A DNA stretch of 64,000 nucleotides from Streptomyces sp. SJL17-4 (lineage in GTDB: Bacteria > Actinomycetota > Actinomycetes > Streptomycetales > Streptomycetaceae). The notes beneath the pieces are model-generated. The model had not been told where the DNA came from and ran no database searches. It saw nothing but the letters and a program-made list of their open reading frames with translations. The position numbers and the translations under genes are program-made. The stretch spans positions 4,685,501 to 4,749,500 of the forward strand of contig NZ_CP104578.1 of NCBI RefSeq assembly GCF_036826855.1, read 5' to 3'. Positions 36,383 through 44,745 of this stretch are shown in pieces. How positions within the stretch are numbered: position 1 is the first letter of the stretch; each line of letters opens with the position of its first letter.

Positions 36383-37027
36383 TCAGGCGTCGAGGTAGGC
36401 GAGGACGGCGAGGACCCGGCGGTGGCCGCCGCTGTCGCTCGGCGGCAGGCCGAGCTTCAGGAAGACATTGCCGATGTGCTTGTGCACGGCCCGCTCGGTG
36501 ACCACCATCGAGCGGGCGATCGTGCCGTTGTCGTGCCCCTGCGCCATCAGTTCGAGGACCTCGCGCTCGCGGGGCGTGAGGGAGTCCAGCGGGTCGTCGC
36601 GGCGGCGGGCGAGCAGCTCGGTGACGACCTCCGGGTCCAGGGCCGTACCACCGGCGGCGACCCGTTCCAGGGCGTCCAGGAACTCGTCCACCCGGCCCAC
36701 CCGGTCCTTCAGGAGGTAGCCGACGCCCCGCGCCCCGCCGCCCAGGAGCTCGGCGGCGTACGTCTCTTCCACGTACTGGGAGAGGACGAGCACCGGAAGG
36801 CCGGGCAGCTGCGCGCGGGCCGCGAGCGCCGCACGCAGCCCCTCGTCGCGGAAGCCGGGCGGCATCCGTACGTCGAGGACGGCCACGTCCGGCCGGTGCT
36901 CCAGGAGCAGCGGCAGGACCTCGGGGCCGGTGGCCGCGACCCCGGCGACCTCATGGCCGGACGAGGTCAGCAGCAGCACGAGGCCCTCCCGGAGGAGGAC
37001 GTTGTCCTCGGCGATCACCACACGCAC
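36383..37027 (-). CDS. NarL/LuxR-type response regulator
   Basis: 214 residues. Receiver domain: 'VVIAEDNVLLREGL', phosphoacceptor in 'VAVLDVRMPP', 'LVLSQY' and 'YLLKDRV'. C-terminal LuxR HTH: 'LTPREREVLELMAQGHDNGTIAR...VHKHIGNVFLKLGL'. Start GTG 37027 has GGAG 5 nt upstream and overlaps the end of the kinase gene by 13 nt. The pair faces the ABC transporter, whose promoter is its plausible target. Confidence 0.92.
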   Translation of the reverse strand: MRVVIAEDNVLLREGLVLLLTSSGHEVAGVAATGPEVLPLLLEHRPDVAVLDVRMPPGFRDEGLRAALAARAQLPGLPVLVLSQYVEETYAAELLGGGARGVGYLLKDRVGRVDEFLDALERVAAGGTALDPEVVTELLARRRDDPLDSLTPREREVLELMAQGHDNGTIARSMVVTERAVHKHIGNVFLKLGLPPSDSGGHRRVLAVLAYLDA

Positions 37028-38286
37028 GGAAGCTCCACTTCGATCACGGTCGGCCCCCCTTCGGGGCTGGTCAGTCGTACGGTGCCGTCGAGCGCGGCGA
37101 CCCGGCGGCGCATGCCGACGAGCCCGGAGCCGCCGCTCTCGCCGGCCTCGGCGCCGCCGCGGCCCTCGTCCGCCACGCGCGCGCGGAGAGCGGCCGGTTC
37201 GCGGGAGAGGACGACGGAGGCGCGGGTCGCGCCGCTGTGCTTCGCGGCGTTGGTGAGGGCCTCGGCGACCACGAAGTAGGCGGCGGCCTCGACGGCGGCG
37301 GGGGCGCGGGGGGCGGTCGCGCGGACGGTGTCGAGCTGATCCGGGCGGCCGCCGGGGGTGCGGGCGGTGGCGCCGTGCTCCGGCCGGTCGCCGGGGACGG
37401 GGTCGGGGGTGTGGTCGGCCAGACCCGTCACGGACACCTCCACCTCCAGGCCGCTGCTCGCGGCGAGGGCCCGTACCGCCCCGGTCAGGCCCCGGTCGGT
37501 GAGGATCGGCGGGTGGATGCCGCGCACCACGTGCCGCAGCTCGGCCAGCGCCTCCTCTGCCTGCGTCTGCGCGTCGTCGAGGAGCTTCCGCGCGGTCACG
37601 GGATCGGAGTCGTACGCCCGCTTCGCCAGGCCGATCCGCATCGAGAGCGCCACGAGACGGGCCTGCGTGCCGTCGTGCAGATCGCGTTCGATCCGGCGCA
37701 GCTCGGCGCCGTGCGCGGCGATCGCGCCCGCCCGGGTGGCCGTGAGCTCCTCGACCCGGGCGGCGAGCGCGGCGGCTCGCGCGGCCGAGGGGGTCGGCGT
37801 GAGCAGTGCGCGCGACCACTCGGCCTCCAGGTCGGCGAGCCGTCCGATCAGCGGCAGGAGCACCGGCCGCCGCCCCGCGAGCCCGGTCACCACGCCGTCG
37901 ACCAGCAGTGCGGGCGGCCACAGGACCAGCGAGGCGAACCAGACCCCCATGCCGTAGACCAGCTGCGCGGCAGCCCAGATCAGGTCCCGCCCCGTGCCCG
38001 GGTCGGTGACGGCGGCCCGCACGCGCGCGGGGAGGGCGCCTTCGAGCGGCAGATACGCCTCCGGGACCGGCGTCCCGGTCCGGGCGGCGGTCCGGCGCCG
38101 CTCCCGGCCGGCCAGGCGGCGCAGCAGCAGCACGCTCTCGGGGAGCACGCCCGCGCCGATGACGGTGACGGTCAGGAAGGCCGTGAAGAGGGCGACGCCG
38201 ACCATCAGGTAGCAGAGGAGCGCGACCGCGGCCCCGCTCAGCAGGTGGAGCGACGCCCGGCCGGATTCCTTGATCGCGTCGCGCAT
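37015..38286 (-). CDS. NarL-family sensor histidine kinase
   Basis: 423 residues. N-terminal membrane helices (residues about 15-55 and 105-140), then HisKA_3 'ERDLHDGTQARLVAL' with the phosphorylated His (near residue 203) and a GHKL ATPase ('AEALTNAAKHSGA', 'GGSGLVGMRRRVAALDG'). A 35-residue Pro/Arg-rich insert splits the ATPase domain. ATG 38286 has no ribosome site; TAACCT (complement of 38294-38299) ends 7 nt upstream, suggesting a leaderless mRNA. Cognate of the overlapping response regulator. Confidence 0.92.
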   Translation of the reverse strand: MRDAIKESGRASLHLLSGAAVALLCYLMVGVALFTAFLTVTVIGAGVLPESVLLLRRLAGRERRRTAARTGTPVPEAYLPLEGALPARVRAAVTDPGTGRDLIWAAAQLVYGMGVWFASLVLWPPALLVDGVVTGLAGRRPVLLPLIGRLADLEAEWSRALLTPTPSAARAAALAARVEELTATRAGAIAAHGAELRRIERDLHDGTQARLVALSMRIGLAKRAYDSDPVTARKLLDDAQTQAEEALAELRHVVRGIHPPILTDRGLTGAVRALAASSGLEVEVSVTGLADHTPDPVPGDRPEHGATARTPGGRPDQLDTVRATAPRAPAAVEAAAYFVVAEALTNAAKHSGATRASVVLSREPAALRARVADEGRGGAEAGESGGSGLVGMRRRVAALDGTVRLTSPEGGPTVIEVELPCVW

Positions 38287-38429
38287 ACCCGCCAGGTTAT
38301 GCGGGAGGACCCGAGGGGCGCGGTGGAGCGGGCACCACCATCGATCCGGGTGCGGGCACCACTGTGCCGGAGCGCGGGGCGGACGAAGATCGAATCAACT
38401 TCCCCACCTCACGATCCACGGAGACCATC

Positions 38430-38603
38430 ATGCGGTTCCTGCTCTGGCTGCTGCTCACGGCGAGCGTCCTCGGCAACGCCTACGTCAACACGCTCGCCGG
38501 CTGGACCGGCTCCACCCAGATCGTCGCCAGTGTGGGCACCGGCGTGGCACTGCTCGGTTCCGCCGTCGGTCTGTGGCTCACCCGTCCCCGCACCGAGGCA
38601 TGA
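38430..38603 (+). CDS. Small two-helix membrane protein
   Basis: 57 residues: MRFLLWLLLTASVLGNAYVN, then a second hydrophobic segment and a TRPRTEA tail. GGAGA lies 5 nt before the ATG. It diverges from the kinase gene at a gap of 143 nt, so it may be a member of the same regulon (for example a signalling or immunity peptide), but nothing shows this directly. Confidence 0.6.
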   Translation: MRFLLWLLLTASVLGNAYVNTLAGWTGSTQIVASVGTGVALLGSAVGLWLTRPRTEA

Positions 38604-38686
38604 ACCCGGCGTACGGCTCCGTCCGCCCGGCGGGGGTTGTCAGAGGACTGCCCCACAATGGAGGGCGTACCTGAGGAGGGGCAGAC

Positions 38687-39889
38687 ATGGCCGTATGGGA
38701 CGACCTGGTCGGACAGGCGAAGGTCGAGGAGCAGCTCGCCGCGGCCGCGCGGGACGCCGACGCGCTCGTGACCGCCCATGCCGCCGGAGAGCCCGACCCC
38801 GAGGCCTCGACGATGACCCACGCCTGGCTCTTCACCGGACCGCCGGGGTCCGGGGTGGAGACCGCCGCGCGGGCGTTCGCCGCCGCGCTGCAGTGCGTGA
38901 GCCCCGACCGGGCGCTCGGCGGGGCGCCGGGCTGCGGCTTCTGCACCGGCTGCCACACGGCACTGGTCGGCACCCACGCCGACATCACCACGGTCACCGC
39001 CGTCGGGACCGTGGTCAGGGCCGAGGAGATGCGTGACACCGTCCGCAAGTCGTACACCGCGCCCGCGAACGGTCGCTGGCAGGTCATTTTGGTGGCGGAC
39101 GCCGATCGGTTGAACGAGAAGTCGGCCAACGCGGTTCTGAAGGCCGTGGAGGAGCCCGCTCCGCGCACCGTCTGGCTGCTCTGTGCGCCTTCGATCGAGG
39201 ACGTGCTGCCCACGATCCGCTCCCGGTGTCGCCACCTGAACCTCCGGACACCTCCGGTGGACGCGGTCGCCGACGTGCTCGTACGGCGTGACGGCATCGA
39301 ACCGGAGACGGCCCACGCGGCCGCCCGCGCCACCCAGGGACACATCGACCGCGCCCGGCGGCTCGCCACCGACGAGCGGGCCCGCGCGCGCAGGGCCGCC
39401 GTCCTCAAGGTGCCCCTGCGGGTCCACGACATCGGCGGTTGCCTGAAGGCCGCCCAGGAGCTGATCGACACGGCGACGCAGGACGCGAACGAGGTGGCGG
39501 AGGAGGCCGACACCAGAGAGACCGAGGAGCTGAAGGCGGCTCTCGGTGTGGGTCCCGGCGGGCGGCTGCCGCGGGGCACGGCCGGGGTGATGAAGGACCT
39601 GGAAGCGGACCAGAAGCGGCGCAAGAAGCGGACGCAGATCGACAGCCTGGACCTCGCGCTCACCGAACTGACCGGCTTCTACCGCGATGTCCTGGCGCTC
39701 CAGCTGCGCTCGCGCACGGCCCTCGCCAACACGGACGTACGGGACGCGATCGAGCGGATCGCCCACGACACCACGCCGGAGCGCACCCTCCGCCGTATCG
39801 AGGCGGTCCTGGCCTGCCGCGAGGCCCTCGACCGGCAGGTGGCCCCGCTGCTCGCGCTGGAGGCGATGACGCTGGCGCTGCGGGACTAG
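38687..39889 (+). CDS. holB: DNA polymerase III delta' subunit (clamp loader)
   Basis: 400 residues. AAA+ fold: 'WLFTGPPGSGVETAARAF' at the Walker A position has Val in place of the catalytic Lys, as expected for the non-hydrolysing delta' subunit. 'CGFCTGC' is part of the zinc module, 'ANAVLKAVEEPAP' the Walker-B/SRC region ending 'TIRSRCRHLNLRTP'. GAGGAGGGG precedes the ATG by 5-9 nt. Normal length. Adjacent to tmk in many genomes; here the ABC/two-component genes intervene. Confidence 0.93.
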   Translation: MAVWDDLVGQAKVEEQLAAAARDADALVTAHAAGEPDPEASTMTHAWLFTGPPGSGVETAARAFAAALQCVSPDRALGGAPGCGFCTGCHTALVGTHADITTVTAVGTVVRAEEMRDTVRKSYTAPANGRWQVILVADADRLNEKSANAVLKAVEEPAPRTVWLLCAPSIEDVLPTIRSRCRHLNLRTPPVDAVADVLVRRDGIEPETAHAAARATQGHIDRARRLATDERARARRAAVLKVPLRVHDIGGCLKAAQELIDTATQDANEVAEEADTRETEELKAALGVGPGGRLPRGTAGVMKDLEADQKRRKKRTQIDSLDLALTELTGFYRDVLALQLRSRTALANTDVRDAIERIAHDTTPERTLRRIEAVLACREALDRQVAPLLALEAMTLALRD

Positions 39890-39897
39890 GGAGCGTC

Positions 39898-39997
39898 CTT
39901 CCGATCGGGCCGGTCCCGGTGGCGTGCGGCAGATCGGGTCCCGGAGGCGTCCGGCAGGTCGGGTCCCGGAGACGTCCGGCCGGCCGGGCCCCTGTGG
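39898..39997. repeat. Four degenerate 25-bp tandem units downstream of holB
   Basis: Units 39898-39922, 39923-39947, 39948-39972 and 39973-39997 share CGTCCGGCAGGTCGGGTCCC-like sequence; the middle two are most alike (3 mismatches). They begin 8 nt after the holB stop. Confidence 0.7.
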
Positions 39998-40051
39998 CGT
40001 CCGTCCCAGTCGATTGGACACGGTGCGTACCGCTCCGGATACGCTCCGGGA

Positions 40052-41602
40052 ATGGACTCCAGGCGCTTGCTCCGTACGTCCGCCACGGCCCTCGCGGCCG
40101 CCGGGCTGATCCTCTCCGGCTGCTCGGGCGGAAGCGACGCGGCGGCGTCCCGCACCACGGCGGCGGCCCGGCAGGCCTCGCCCTCCTCCCCGCCCGAGGC
40201 GCTGAAGAAGTTCTACGCCCAGCAGCCGAAGTGGCGCGACTGCGGCGTCACGGGCTTCCAGTGCGCGACCCTGCGGGCCCCGCTGGACTACGCGAAGCCG
40301 GACGGGGAGCAGATCGACCTGGCAGTCTCGCGGATCCGGGCGACGGGCCCCGGCAAGCGGCTCGGTTCGCTCCTGGTCAACCCGGGCGGCCCCGGCGGCT
40401 CCGCCGTCGGCTACCTCCAGGGGTACGCGGGCGTCGGCTACCCCGCCCCCGTCCGTGCCCGCTACGACATGGTGGCCGTCGACCCGCGCGGAGTCGCGCG
40501 CAGCGAGCCGGTCGAGTGTCTGACGGGCCCCCAGATGGACACGTTCACACAGGTCGACCAGACCCCCGACGACAGCGCGGAGGTCAACGCGCTGAGCGCC
40601 GCCTTCAAGGTCTTCTCGGCGGGCTGCGCGAAGAAGTCGCGGGCGATCCTGCCGCACGTCTCCACGGTCGAGACGGCCCGTGACATGGACATCCTGCGGG
40701 CGGTGCTCGGCGACGAGAAGCTCAGCTATGTGGGCGCCTCGTACGGCACGTTCCTGGGCGCCACGTACGCCGAGCTGTTCCCGGACCGGGTCGGCCGCCT
40801 CGTCCTCGACGGGGCGATGGACCCGTCGCTGCCGGCGATCGACCTCAACCGCGACCAGACCGCCGGGTTCGAGACCTCGTTCCGGGCCTTCGCCGCGGAC
40901 TGCGTGACCAAGCCGGACTGCCCGCTGGGTACGGAGTCGGTCGCGGCGGCCGGCGAGGCGCTGAAGAAGTTCTTCCGCGACGTGGACGCCGAGCCGGTGC
41001 CCACCGGCGAGAGCCGGGCGCTCGGCGAGTCCCTCGCCACCACCGGGGTGATCGCGGCGATGTACGACGAGGGCGCCTGGCCCCAGCTGCGGGAGGCCCT
41101 CACCCGGGCGATCGGCGGCGAGGGTTCGGGCCTCCTGGCGCTGGCCGACAGCTACTACGAGCGGGAGGCGGACGGCACGTACGCCAACCTGATGTTCGCC
41201 AACGCGGCCGTGAACTGCCTCGACCTGCCCGCCGCCTACGCCGGCCCCGCCGACGTCTCGAAGGCCGTCCCGTCCTTCGAGAAGGCCTCCCCGATCTTCG
41301 GCAGGGGCCTCGCCTGGGCGGCCCTCAACTGCACCTCCTGGCCGACCCCGCCCACCGGCGGCCCCCACCGCATCACCGCCGAGGGCGCCGCGCCGATCCT
41401 GGTCGTCGGCACCACCCGCGACCCGGCCACCCCGTACAAGTGGGCCCAGTCCCTGGCCGGCCAGCTCTCCTCCGGCACGCTCCTCACCTACGAGGGCGAC
41501 GGCCACACGGCGTACGGCCGGGGCAGCGACTGCATCGACACGGCGATCAACACCTACCTCCTCGACGGCACCCCTCCCGCCGAAGGAAAGCGCTGCTCAT
41601 AG
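40052..41602 (+). CDS. Secreted alpha/beta-hydrolase lipoprotein, tripeptidyl-aminopeptidase-like
   Basis: 516 residues. Lipoprotein signal with lipobox L-S-G-C (Cys 24). Fold elements: 'GSLLVNPGGPGGSA' (oxyanion region), nucleophile elbow 'YVGASYGTF' with Ser near 230, catalytic Asp in 'TTRDPATPY' (near 455) and His in 'GDGHTAYG' (near 484). This is the S33 TAP family, which removes N-terminal tripeptides or acts as a proline-type peptidase. Cys pairs suit a secreted fold. Anchored outside the membrane. Confidence 0.9.
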   Translation: MDSRRLLRTSATALAAAGLILSGCSGGSDAAASRTTAAARQASPSSPPEALKKFYAQQPKWRDCGVTGFQCATLRAPLDYAKPDGEQIDLAVSRIRATGPGKRLGSLLVNPGGPGGSAVGYLQGYAGVGYPAPVRARYDMVAVDPRGVARSEPVECLTGPQMDTFTQVDQTPDDSAEVNALSAAFKVFSAGCAKKSRAILPHVSTVETARDMDILRAVLGDEKLSYVGASYGTFLGATYAELFPDRVGRLVLDGAMDPSLPAIDLNRDQTAGFETSFRAFAADCVTKPDCPLGTESVAAAGEALKKFFRDVDAEPVPTGESRALGESLATTGVIAAMYDEGAWPQLREALTRAIGGEGSGLLALADSYYEREADGTYANLMFANAAVNCLDLPAAYAGPADVSKAVPSFEKASPIFGRGLAWAALNCTSWPTPPTGGPHRITAEGAAPILVVGTTRDPATPYKWAQSLAGQLSSGTLLTYEGDGHTAYGRGSDCIDTAINTYLLDGTPPAEGKRCS

Positions 41603-41687
41603 GCCCTCTCCGGGGGTGGTCGGAGCACCCTCGGAAACTGTGTAGACTTGGCGTCGCTGCTGCACCCACCATGGGTTCGGACGGCGT

Positions 41688-41761
41688 GCCGCCTTAGCTC
41701 AGTTGGCCAGAGCAACGCACTCGTAATGCGTAGGTCTCGGGTTCGAATCCCGAAGGCGGCT
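41688..41761 (+). tRNA. tRNA-Thr (anticodon CGT)
   Basis: 74 nt. Acceptor stem GCCGCCT/AGGCGGC with discriminator T; D-arm GCTC...GAGC; anticodon stem ACGCA/TGCGT with loop CTCGTAA (anticodon CGT at 41722-41724, reading ACG); T-arm TCGGG-TTCGAAT-CCCGA. CCA is not encoded. A promoter-like TAGACT lies at 41643-41648, and a terminator follows. Confidence 0.95.
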
Positions 41762-41769
41762 CGGAATTA

Positions 41770-41804
41770 CCCCAGGACTCACTCGCCGTGACCTGGGGTT
41801 TTTT
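41770..41804 (+). terminator. Rho-independent terminator of tRNA-Thr
   Basis: CCCCAGG (41770-41776) pairs with CCTGGGG (41792-41798), then TTTTTT: the classic form with a U-tract, unusual among the tract-less hairpins elsewhere in this window. Confidence 0.85.
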
Positions 41805-41923
41805 CATGCCCGGAATCGGCCGCGTCCGGCGTTTCGACAGGTGGGCGGTGGTGGCGGGGTGGGGGTCGGAGGTCGTACAAATCCCGGAGATCTTTTGCGT
41901 CGGTCGAGGAACCTGGGGGAAGC

Positions 41924-42622
41924 ATGAGCGGCGGCGGCACGGACAGGGCTGGTGGGGGCGACGCGTCGGTCGTCACCGAGCGGACCCGGTTGCGGCGGAT
42001 GCGGGAGAAGGGCAGCCATCGGCGGGCCGATCTGGACGCCGTGCTCGGGGCCGGGTTCCTCTGCCATCTCGGGGTCCCCGTCGACGGGACGACGATGGTG
42101 GTGCCCACCGCGTACGGCGTCGAAGGCGATCAGCTCTATCTGCACGGGTCCGTCGCCAGCCGCAGTCTCGTCCAGGCGCCCGACACCACCGTCTGTGTCA
42201 CCGTCACCCACGTCGACGGGCTGGTCCTGGCCCGTTCCGTCTTCGAGCACGGGGTGAACTACCGCTGCGCGATGATCTACGGCGTCCCCCGCGTCGTGAC
42301 CGACCCGGACGAGAAGCTGCGCGGCCTGCGGGCGCTCACCGAGCAGAGCTCCCCGGGGCAGTGGGAGTACGTACGGCAGCCCAGCCGCAAGGAACTTGCC
42401 GCGACCGCCGTGCTCGCGCTCGACCTGACCGAGGCCTCGGTGAAGACCCGCAGCGGGCCGCCGGACGACGGTGATTCCGAGGACGCGGCGCTCGGCCTGT
42501 GGGCCGGAGTGCTGCCCGTGGTGACCACCTTCGGCGAGCCGGTCACCGATCCCGTGCTGCCCGCCGACGTCGTTCCGCCCGCCCATGTGGCATCGCGTGC
42601 GGGGCGCGTCCTCGGGGAGTGA
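41924..42622 (+). CDS. FMN-binding split-barrel protein (pyridoxamine-phosphate-oxidase-like, Nim type)
   Basis: 232 residues. Split-barrel strands 'LDAVLGAGFLCHLGVPVDG', 'VVPTAYGVEGDQLYLHG', 'TVCVTVTHVDGLVLAR' and 'SVFEHGVNYRCAMIYG' match the Pyridox_ox_2 family, which includes 5-nitroimidazole reductases. Likely an FMN or F420 flavoprotein; substrate unknown. GGGGGAAGC precedes the ATG. Convergent with the SigJ-like sigma gene. Confidence 0.85.
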   Translation: MSGGGTDRAGGGDASVVTERTRLRRMREKGSHRRADLDAVLGAGFLCHLGVPVDGTTMVVPTAYGVEGDQLYLHGSVASRSLVQAPDTTVCVTVTHVDGLVLARSVFEHGVNYRCAMIYGVPRVVTDPDEKLRGLRALTEQSSPGQWEYVRQPSRKELAATAVLALDLTEASVKTRSGPPDDGDSEDAALGLWAGVLPVVTTFGEPVTDPVLPADVVPPAHVASRAGRVLGE

Positions 42623-42623
42623 G

Positions 42624-42641
42624 CCGGCGCGCGTGCGCCGG
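42624..42641. terminator. Small hairpin between convergent genes
   Basis: CCGGCGC-gcgt-GCGCCGG, 7-bp perfect stem 1 nt after the split-barrel gene stop; it can serve both converging transcripts. Confidence 0.45.
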
Positions 42642-42670
42642 GGGCCTGCGGAGAGGCGCGGCCGGGGCGC

Positions 42671-43549
42671 TCAGAGCTGGAGCTTCAGGCGGCCCAGGTG
42701 GTCCTCGTCCGACAGGGCGTCGATCGCCGTGATCCGGCCCTCCAGGACGGTGAAGGCGAACACGAGCCGCGGGTCGCCCTCCGCCGGCCAGGCCAGCCCA
42801 GCGGCCCCGTCCACCAGGGCTTTTCTGGCCGTACTCACCTGGCCGGCGAGCGCCTCGGCGACCGCGCCGGAGCCGTGCACGGTCCTCGCCCCGGCCCGTT
42901 CGGCCGTGGCGTCGACCCGCAGCACCACGTCGGGGTCGAGGAGGTCGTGCAGGGCGGCGGCGTCGCCGCTCGTCGCGGCCGTCAGGAAGGCCGCGACGAC
43001 GTCCCGCTGGCGCGGCAGGTCCGGCTTCGGCATGTCCTCGGCCTCCCGGAGCCGGTAGCGGGCCCGGCCGGCCAGTTGGCGGGCGGTGGCCGGGGTGCGT
43101 TCCAGGATGAGGGCGATCTGCTCGTACGGAACGGAGAACTCCTCGTGCAGCACGAACGCGAGCCGTTCCGGTGGTGTCAGGCCGTCGAGCGCCGTCGGCG
43201 GAGGTGGTTCGTCCGGGGCACGAGGATGGGTCGGCATGCCCGAAGCCCAGGGGTCCCACGGGTCCCACGGGTCCCGGGGGTGCTCTCGGTGGGTCTCGCG
43301 GGACCGGAGCCGGTCCAGGCTGGCGCGCGCGACGGCCTCGGTCGGGTCGTACAGGGCCGGGACCGGGCCCGGGGCGATCGGGACGTGCCGGGCAGGCCAG
43401 GTCCTCCGCACCTCCTCGACCGCCTCGTCCGCCTCCTCGAAGGTGCCGAGGAGGCGGTACGCGACGGCCCGCAGGTGTGCTCGGTGCTCCTCGAAGGGAG
43501 CTGTGGGGAGAGCTCCCCGGGGCGTTGCGGTGACAGCGTTCTCATCCAC
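42671..43549 (-). CDS. ECF sigma factor with C-terminal SnoaL-like domain (SigJ/ECF41-like)
   Basis: 292 residues. Sigma region 2 'FEEHRAHLRAVAYRLLGTFEEADEAVEEV', a poorly conserved linker with a tandem (DPW)x3 stretch, region 4 'LTPPERLAFVLHEEFSVPYEQIALIL', then a SnoaL/NTF2-like domain from 'RQRDVVAAFLTAATSGDA' on. In SigJ/ECF41 proteins the NTF2-like part controls sigma activity without a separate anti-sigma factor. The linker is longer than usual because of the repeat. Start GTG 43549 has GGAGG 9 nt upstream; an upstream ATG (43606) is possible. Confidence 0.8.
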   Translation of the reverse strand: MDENAVTATPRGALPTAPFEEHRAHLRAVAYRLLGTFEEADEAVEEVRRTWPARHVPIAPGPVPALYDPTEAVARASLDRLRSRETHREHPRDPWDPWDPWASGMPTHPRAPDEPPPPTALDGLTPPERLAFVLHEEFSVPYEQIALILERTPATARQLAGRARYRLREAEDMPKPDLPRQRDVVAAFLTAATSGDAAALHDLLDPDVVLRVDATAERAGARTVHGSGAVAEALAGQVSTARKALVDGAAGLAWPAEGDPRLVFAFTVLEGRITAIDALSDEDHLGRLKLQL

Positions 43550-43580
43550 GGGGCGTGGCCTCCGTCGGGCAGGTAAGGAT

Positions 43581-43961
43581 TCAGTCGCCGTGCCCCGTGC
43601 CCCCACTGCCGAAGCCTCCGCTGGAGATCCCGCCCCACTTGCGCTTCTCCTCGGTCGGCGGGCCGGGCGCCGCCTCCGAGCCGTCCTTGAGCTGGTACGG
43701 CATGAGCCGGTGCTCGCCGTCCGTATGGGGCATCTCGGCCGGCCTGCGGTACTCGGACATCTCGCCCGGCAGACCGCTGTCCTCCGGCCGGTGCGGCTGA
43801 TCCTCCGGCTTGGGCGGGGCGGGCTCGCGGTTGCGGATCCGGAAGCCCAGCCAGAACGCCGTGATCAGTACGGCCACGAGGACCAGCCCGCCGAGCACCT
43901 GCGCGAGGCCTGACTGCCAGACTCCCGCGGCCAGGGTCTGGGCTGCGCTGAGAGTGTTCAT
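43581..43961 (-). CDS. Small single-pass membrane protein (DUF6479-like)
   Basis: 126 residues. Extracytoplasmic-type short N-terminus, one helix (VLGGLVLVAVLITAFWLGF), then basic RIRNRE and a cytoplasmic tail rich in Pro, Glu, Gly with 'MSEYRRPAEMPH'. This matches a Streptomyces-only family of unknown function. CTGGAG lies just before the ATG. It precedes the SigJ-like gene by 31 nt on the same strand, so the two are probably co-transcribed. Confidence 0.75.
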   Translation of the reverse strand: MNTLSAAQTLAAGVWQSGLAQVLGGLVLVAVLITAFWLGFRIRNREPAPPKPEDQPHRPEDSGLPGEMSEYRRPAEMPHTDGEHRLMPYQLKDGSEAAPGPPTEEKRKWGGISSGGFGSGGTGHGD

Positions 43962-44103
43962 ACTCCAGGATTACCCCTTTTCTGCACTTTTGGACGCGCT
44001 CGGCGAAGACGCCTGCAGATTCCCCTGAAACATTTGCCGCGCCCCGTCGCGTCAATGAGGTGTACGGCGACCACACCATGTGACCGCGAGGGAAAGGAGG
44101 GGT

Positions 44104-44613
44104 ATGAGAAAGTCCCGCGCGGACGAGTTCCTGGAGTTCGCCGCCGCACGCACGGGCCCGCTGTTCCGCTCGGCATGCCTGCTGACCAGTGGGGACACCC
44201 ATCTCGCCGAGGACCTCACCCAGGAGACGCTCGGCAGGATGTACGCCCTGTGGGGCCGCATGTCCCGGATCGGGAACCCCGCCGCGTACGCCCAGACCGT
44301 GCTCGTCCGCACGTTCCTCAGCCACCAGCGGCGCCGGTCGGCCACCGAGCGCCCGCTCGGCGAGCTCCCCGACCGTGCCCCCGACAACGGCGAGGACCCG
44401 GCGCTCCGGATCGCGCTGCTCGACGCGCTGGCCGGACTCGCGCCCAAGGACCGGGCGGTCGTGGTGCTGCGGTACTGGGAGGACCGCAGCATCGAGGAGA
44501 CCGCCGACGCCCTGCACGTCAGCTCCGCCGCGGTACGCACCCGCTCCGTACGCGCCCTGACGAAGCTGCGCGAACGACTCGGCGGCAGCATCGCCGAGTT
44601 CGCCGCCCGCTGA
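44104..44613 (+). CDS. SigE-family RNA polymerase sigma factor
   Basis: 169 residues. Region 2 'FRSACLLTSGDTHLAEDLTQETLGRMYALWGR', region 4 'LAGLAPKDRAVVVLRYWEDRSIEETADALHVSSAAVRTRSVRAL': a typical small SigE-family ECF sigma factor. AGGAGG sits 4-5 nt before ATG 44104; a GTG at 44080 without a ribosome site is less likely. The following gene encodes a single-pass membrane protein that probably acts as its partner. Confidence 0.92.
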   Translation: MRKSRADEFLEFAAARTGPLFRSACLLTSGDTHLAEDLTQETLGRMYALWGRMSRIGNPAAYAQTVLVRTFLSHQRRRSATERPLGELPDRAPDNGEDPALRIALLDALAGLAPKDRAVVVLRYWEDRSIEETADALHVSSAAVRTRSVRALTKLRERLGGSIAEFAAR

Positions 44614-44683
44614 CGGCGAGACCGCTGACGGCGAGACCGGTGGCGGCGAGACCGGTGGCGGCGAGACCGCTGACGGTCGGACC
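44609..44683. repeat. Five tandem 15-bp units starting at the sigma-factor stop codon
   Basis: GCTGACGGCGAGACC (44609-44623) is repeated exactly at 44624-44638, then twice as GGTGGCGGCGAGACC (44639-44653, 44654-44668) and once as GCTGACGGTCGGACC (44669-44683). The first unit contains the stop TGA of the sigma gene. The 15-bp period is in register with codons. Confidence 0.9.
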
Positions 44684-44745
44684 GCTCACCGCAGGCTTTC
44701 TCTTCCACGCTTCTTCATCCACTGACCGGAGACGGTGAATTCGAC

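Noticed and set aside
38687..39889. Broken P-loop in the delta' subunit as evidence of a pseudogene
   Set aside because: Loss of the Walker A lysine is normal for delta'; length and other motifs are intact.
41688..42622. Integration of a mobile element at tRNA-Thr
   Set aside because: The tRNA 3' end is not repeated within the next kilobases by eye and no integrase is present; the terminator right after it is intact.
44037..44075. ECF-type autoregulatory promoter (GAAAC ... GTC) upstream of the SigE-family gene
   Set aside because: The -35-like box differs from GGAAC and the spacing to any GTC-like -10 is ambiguous; not strong enough to list.
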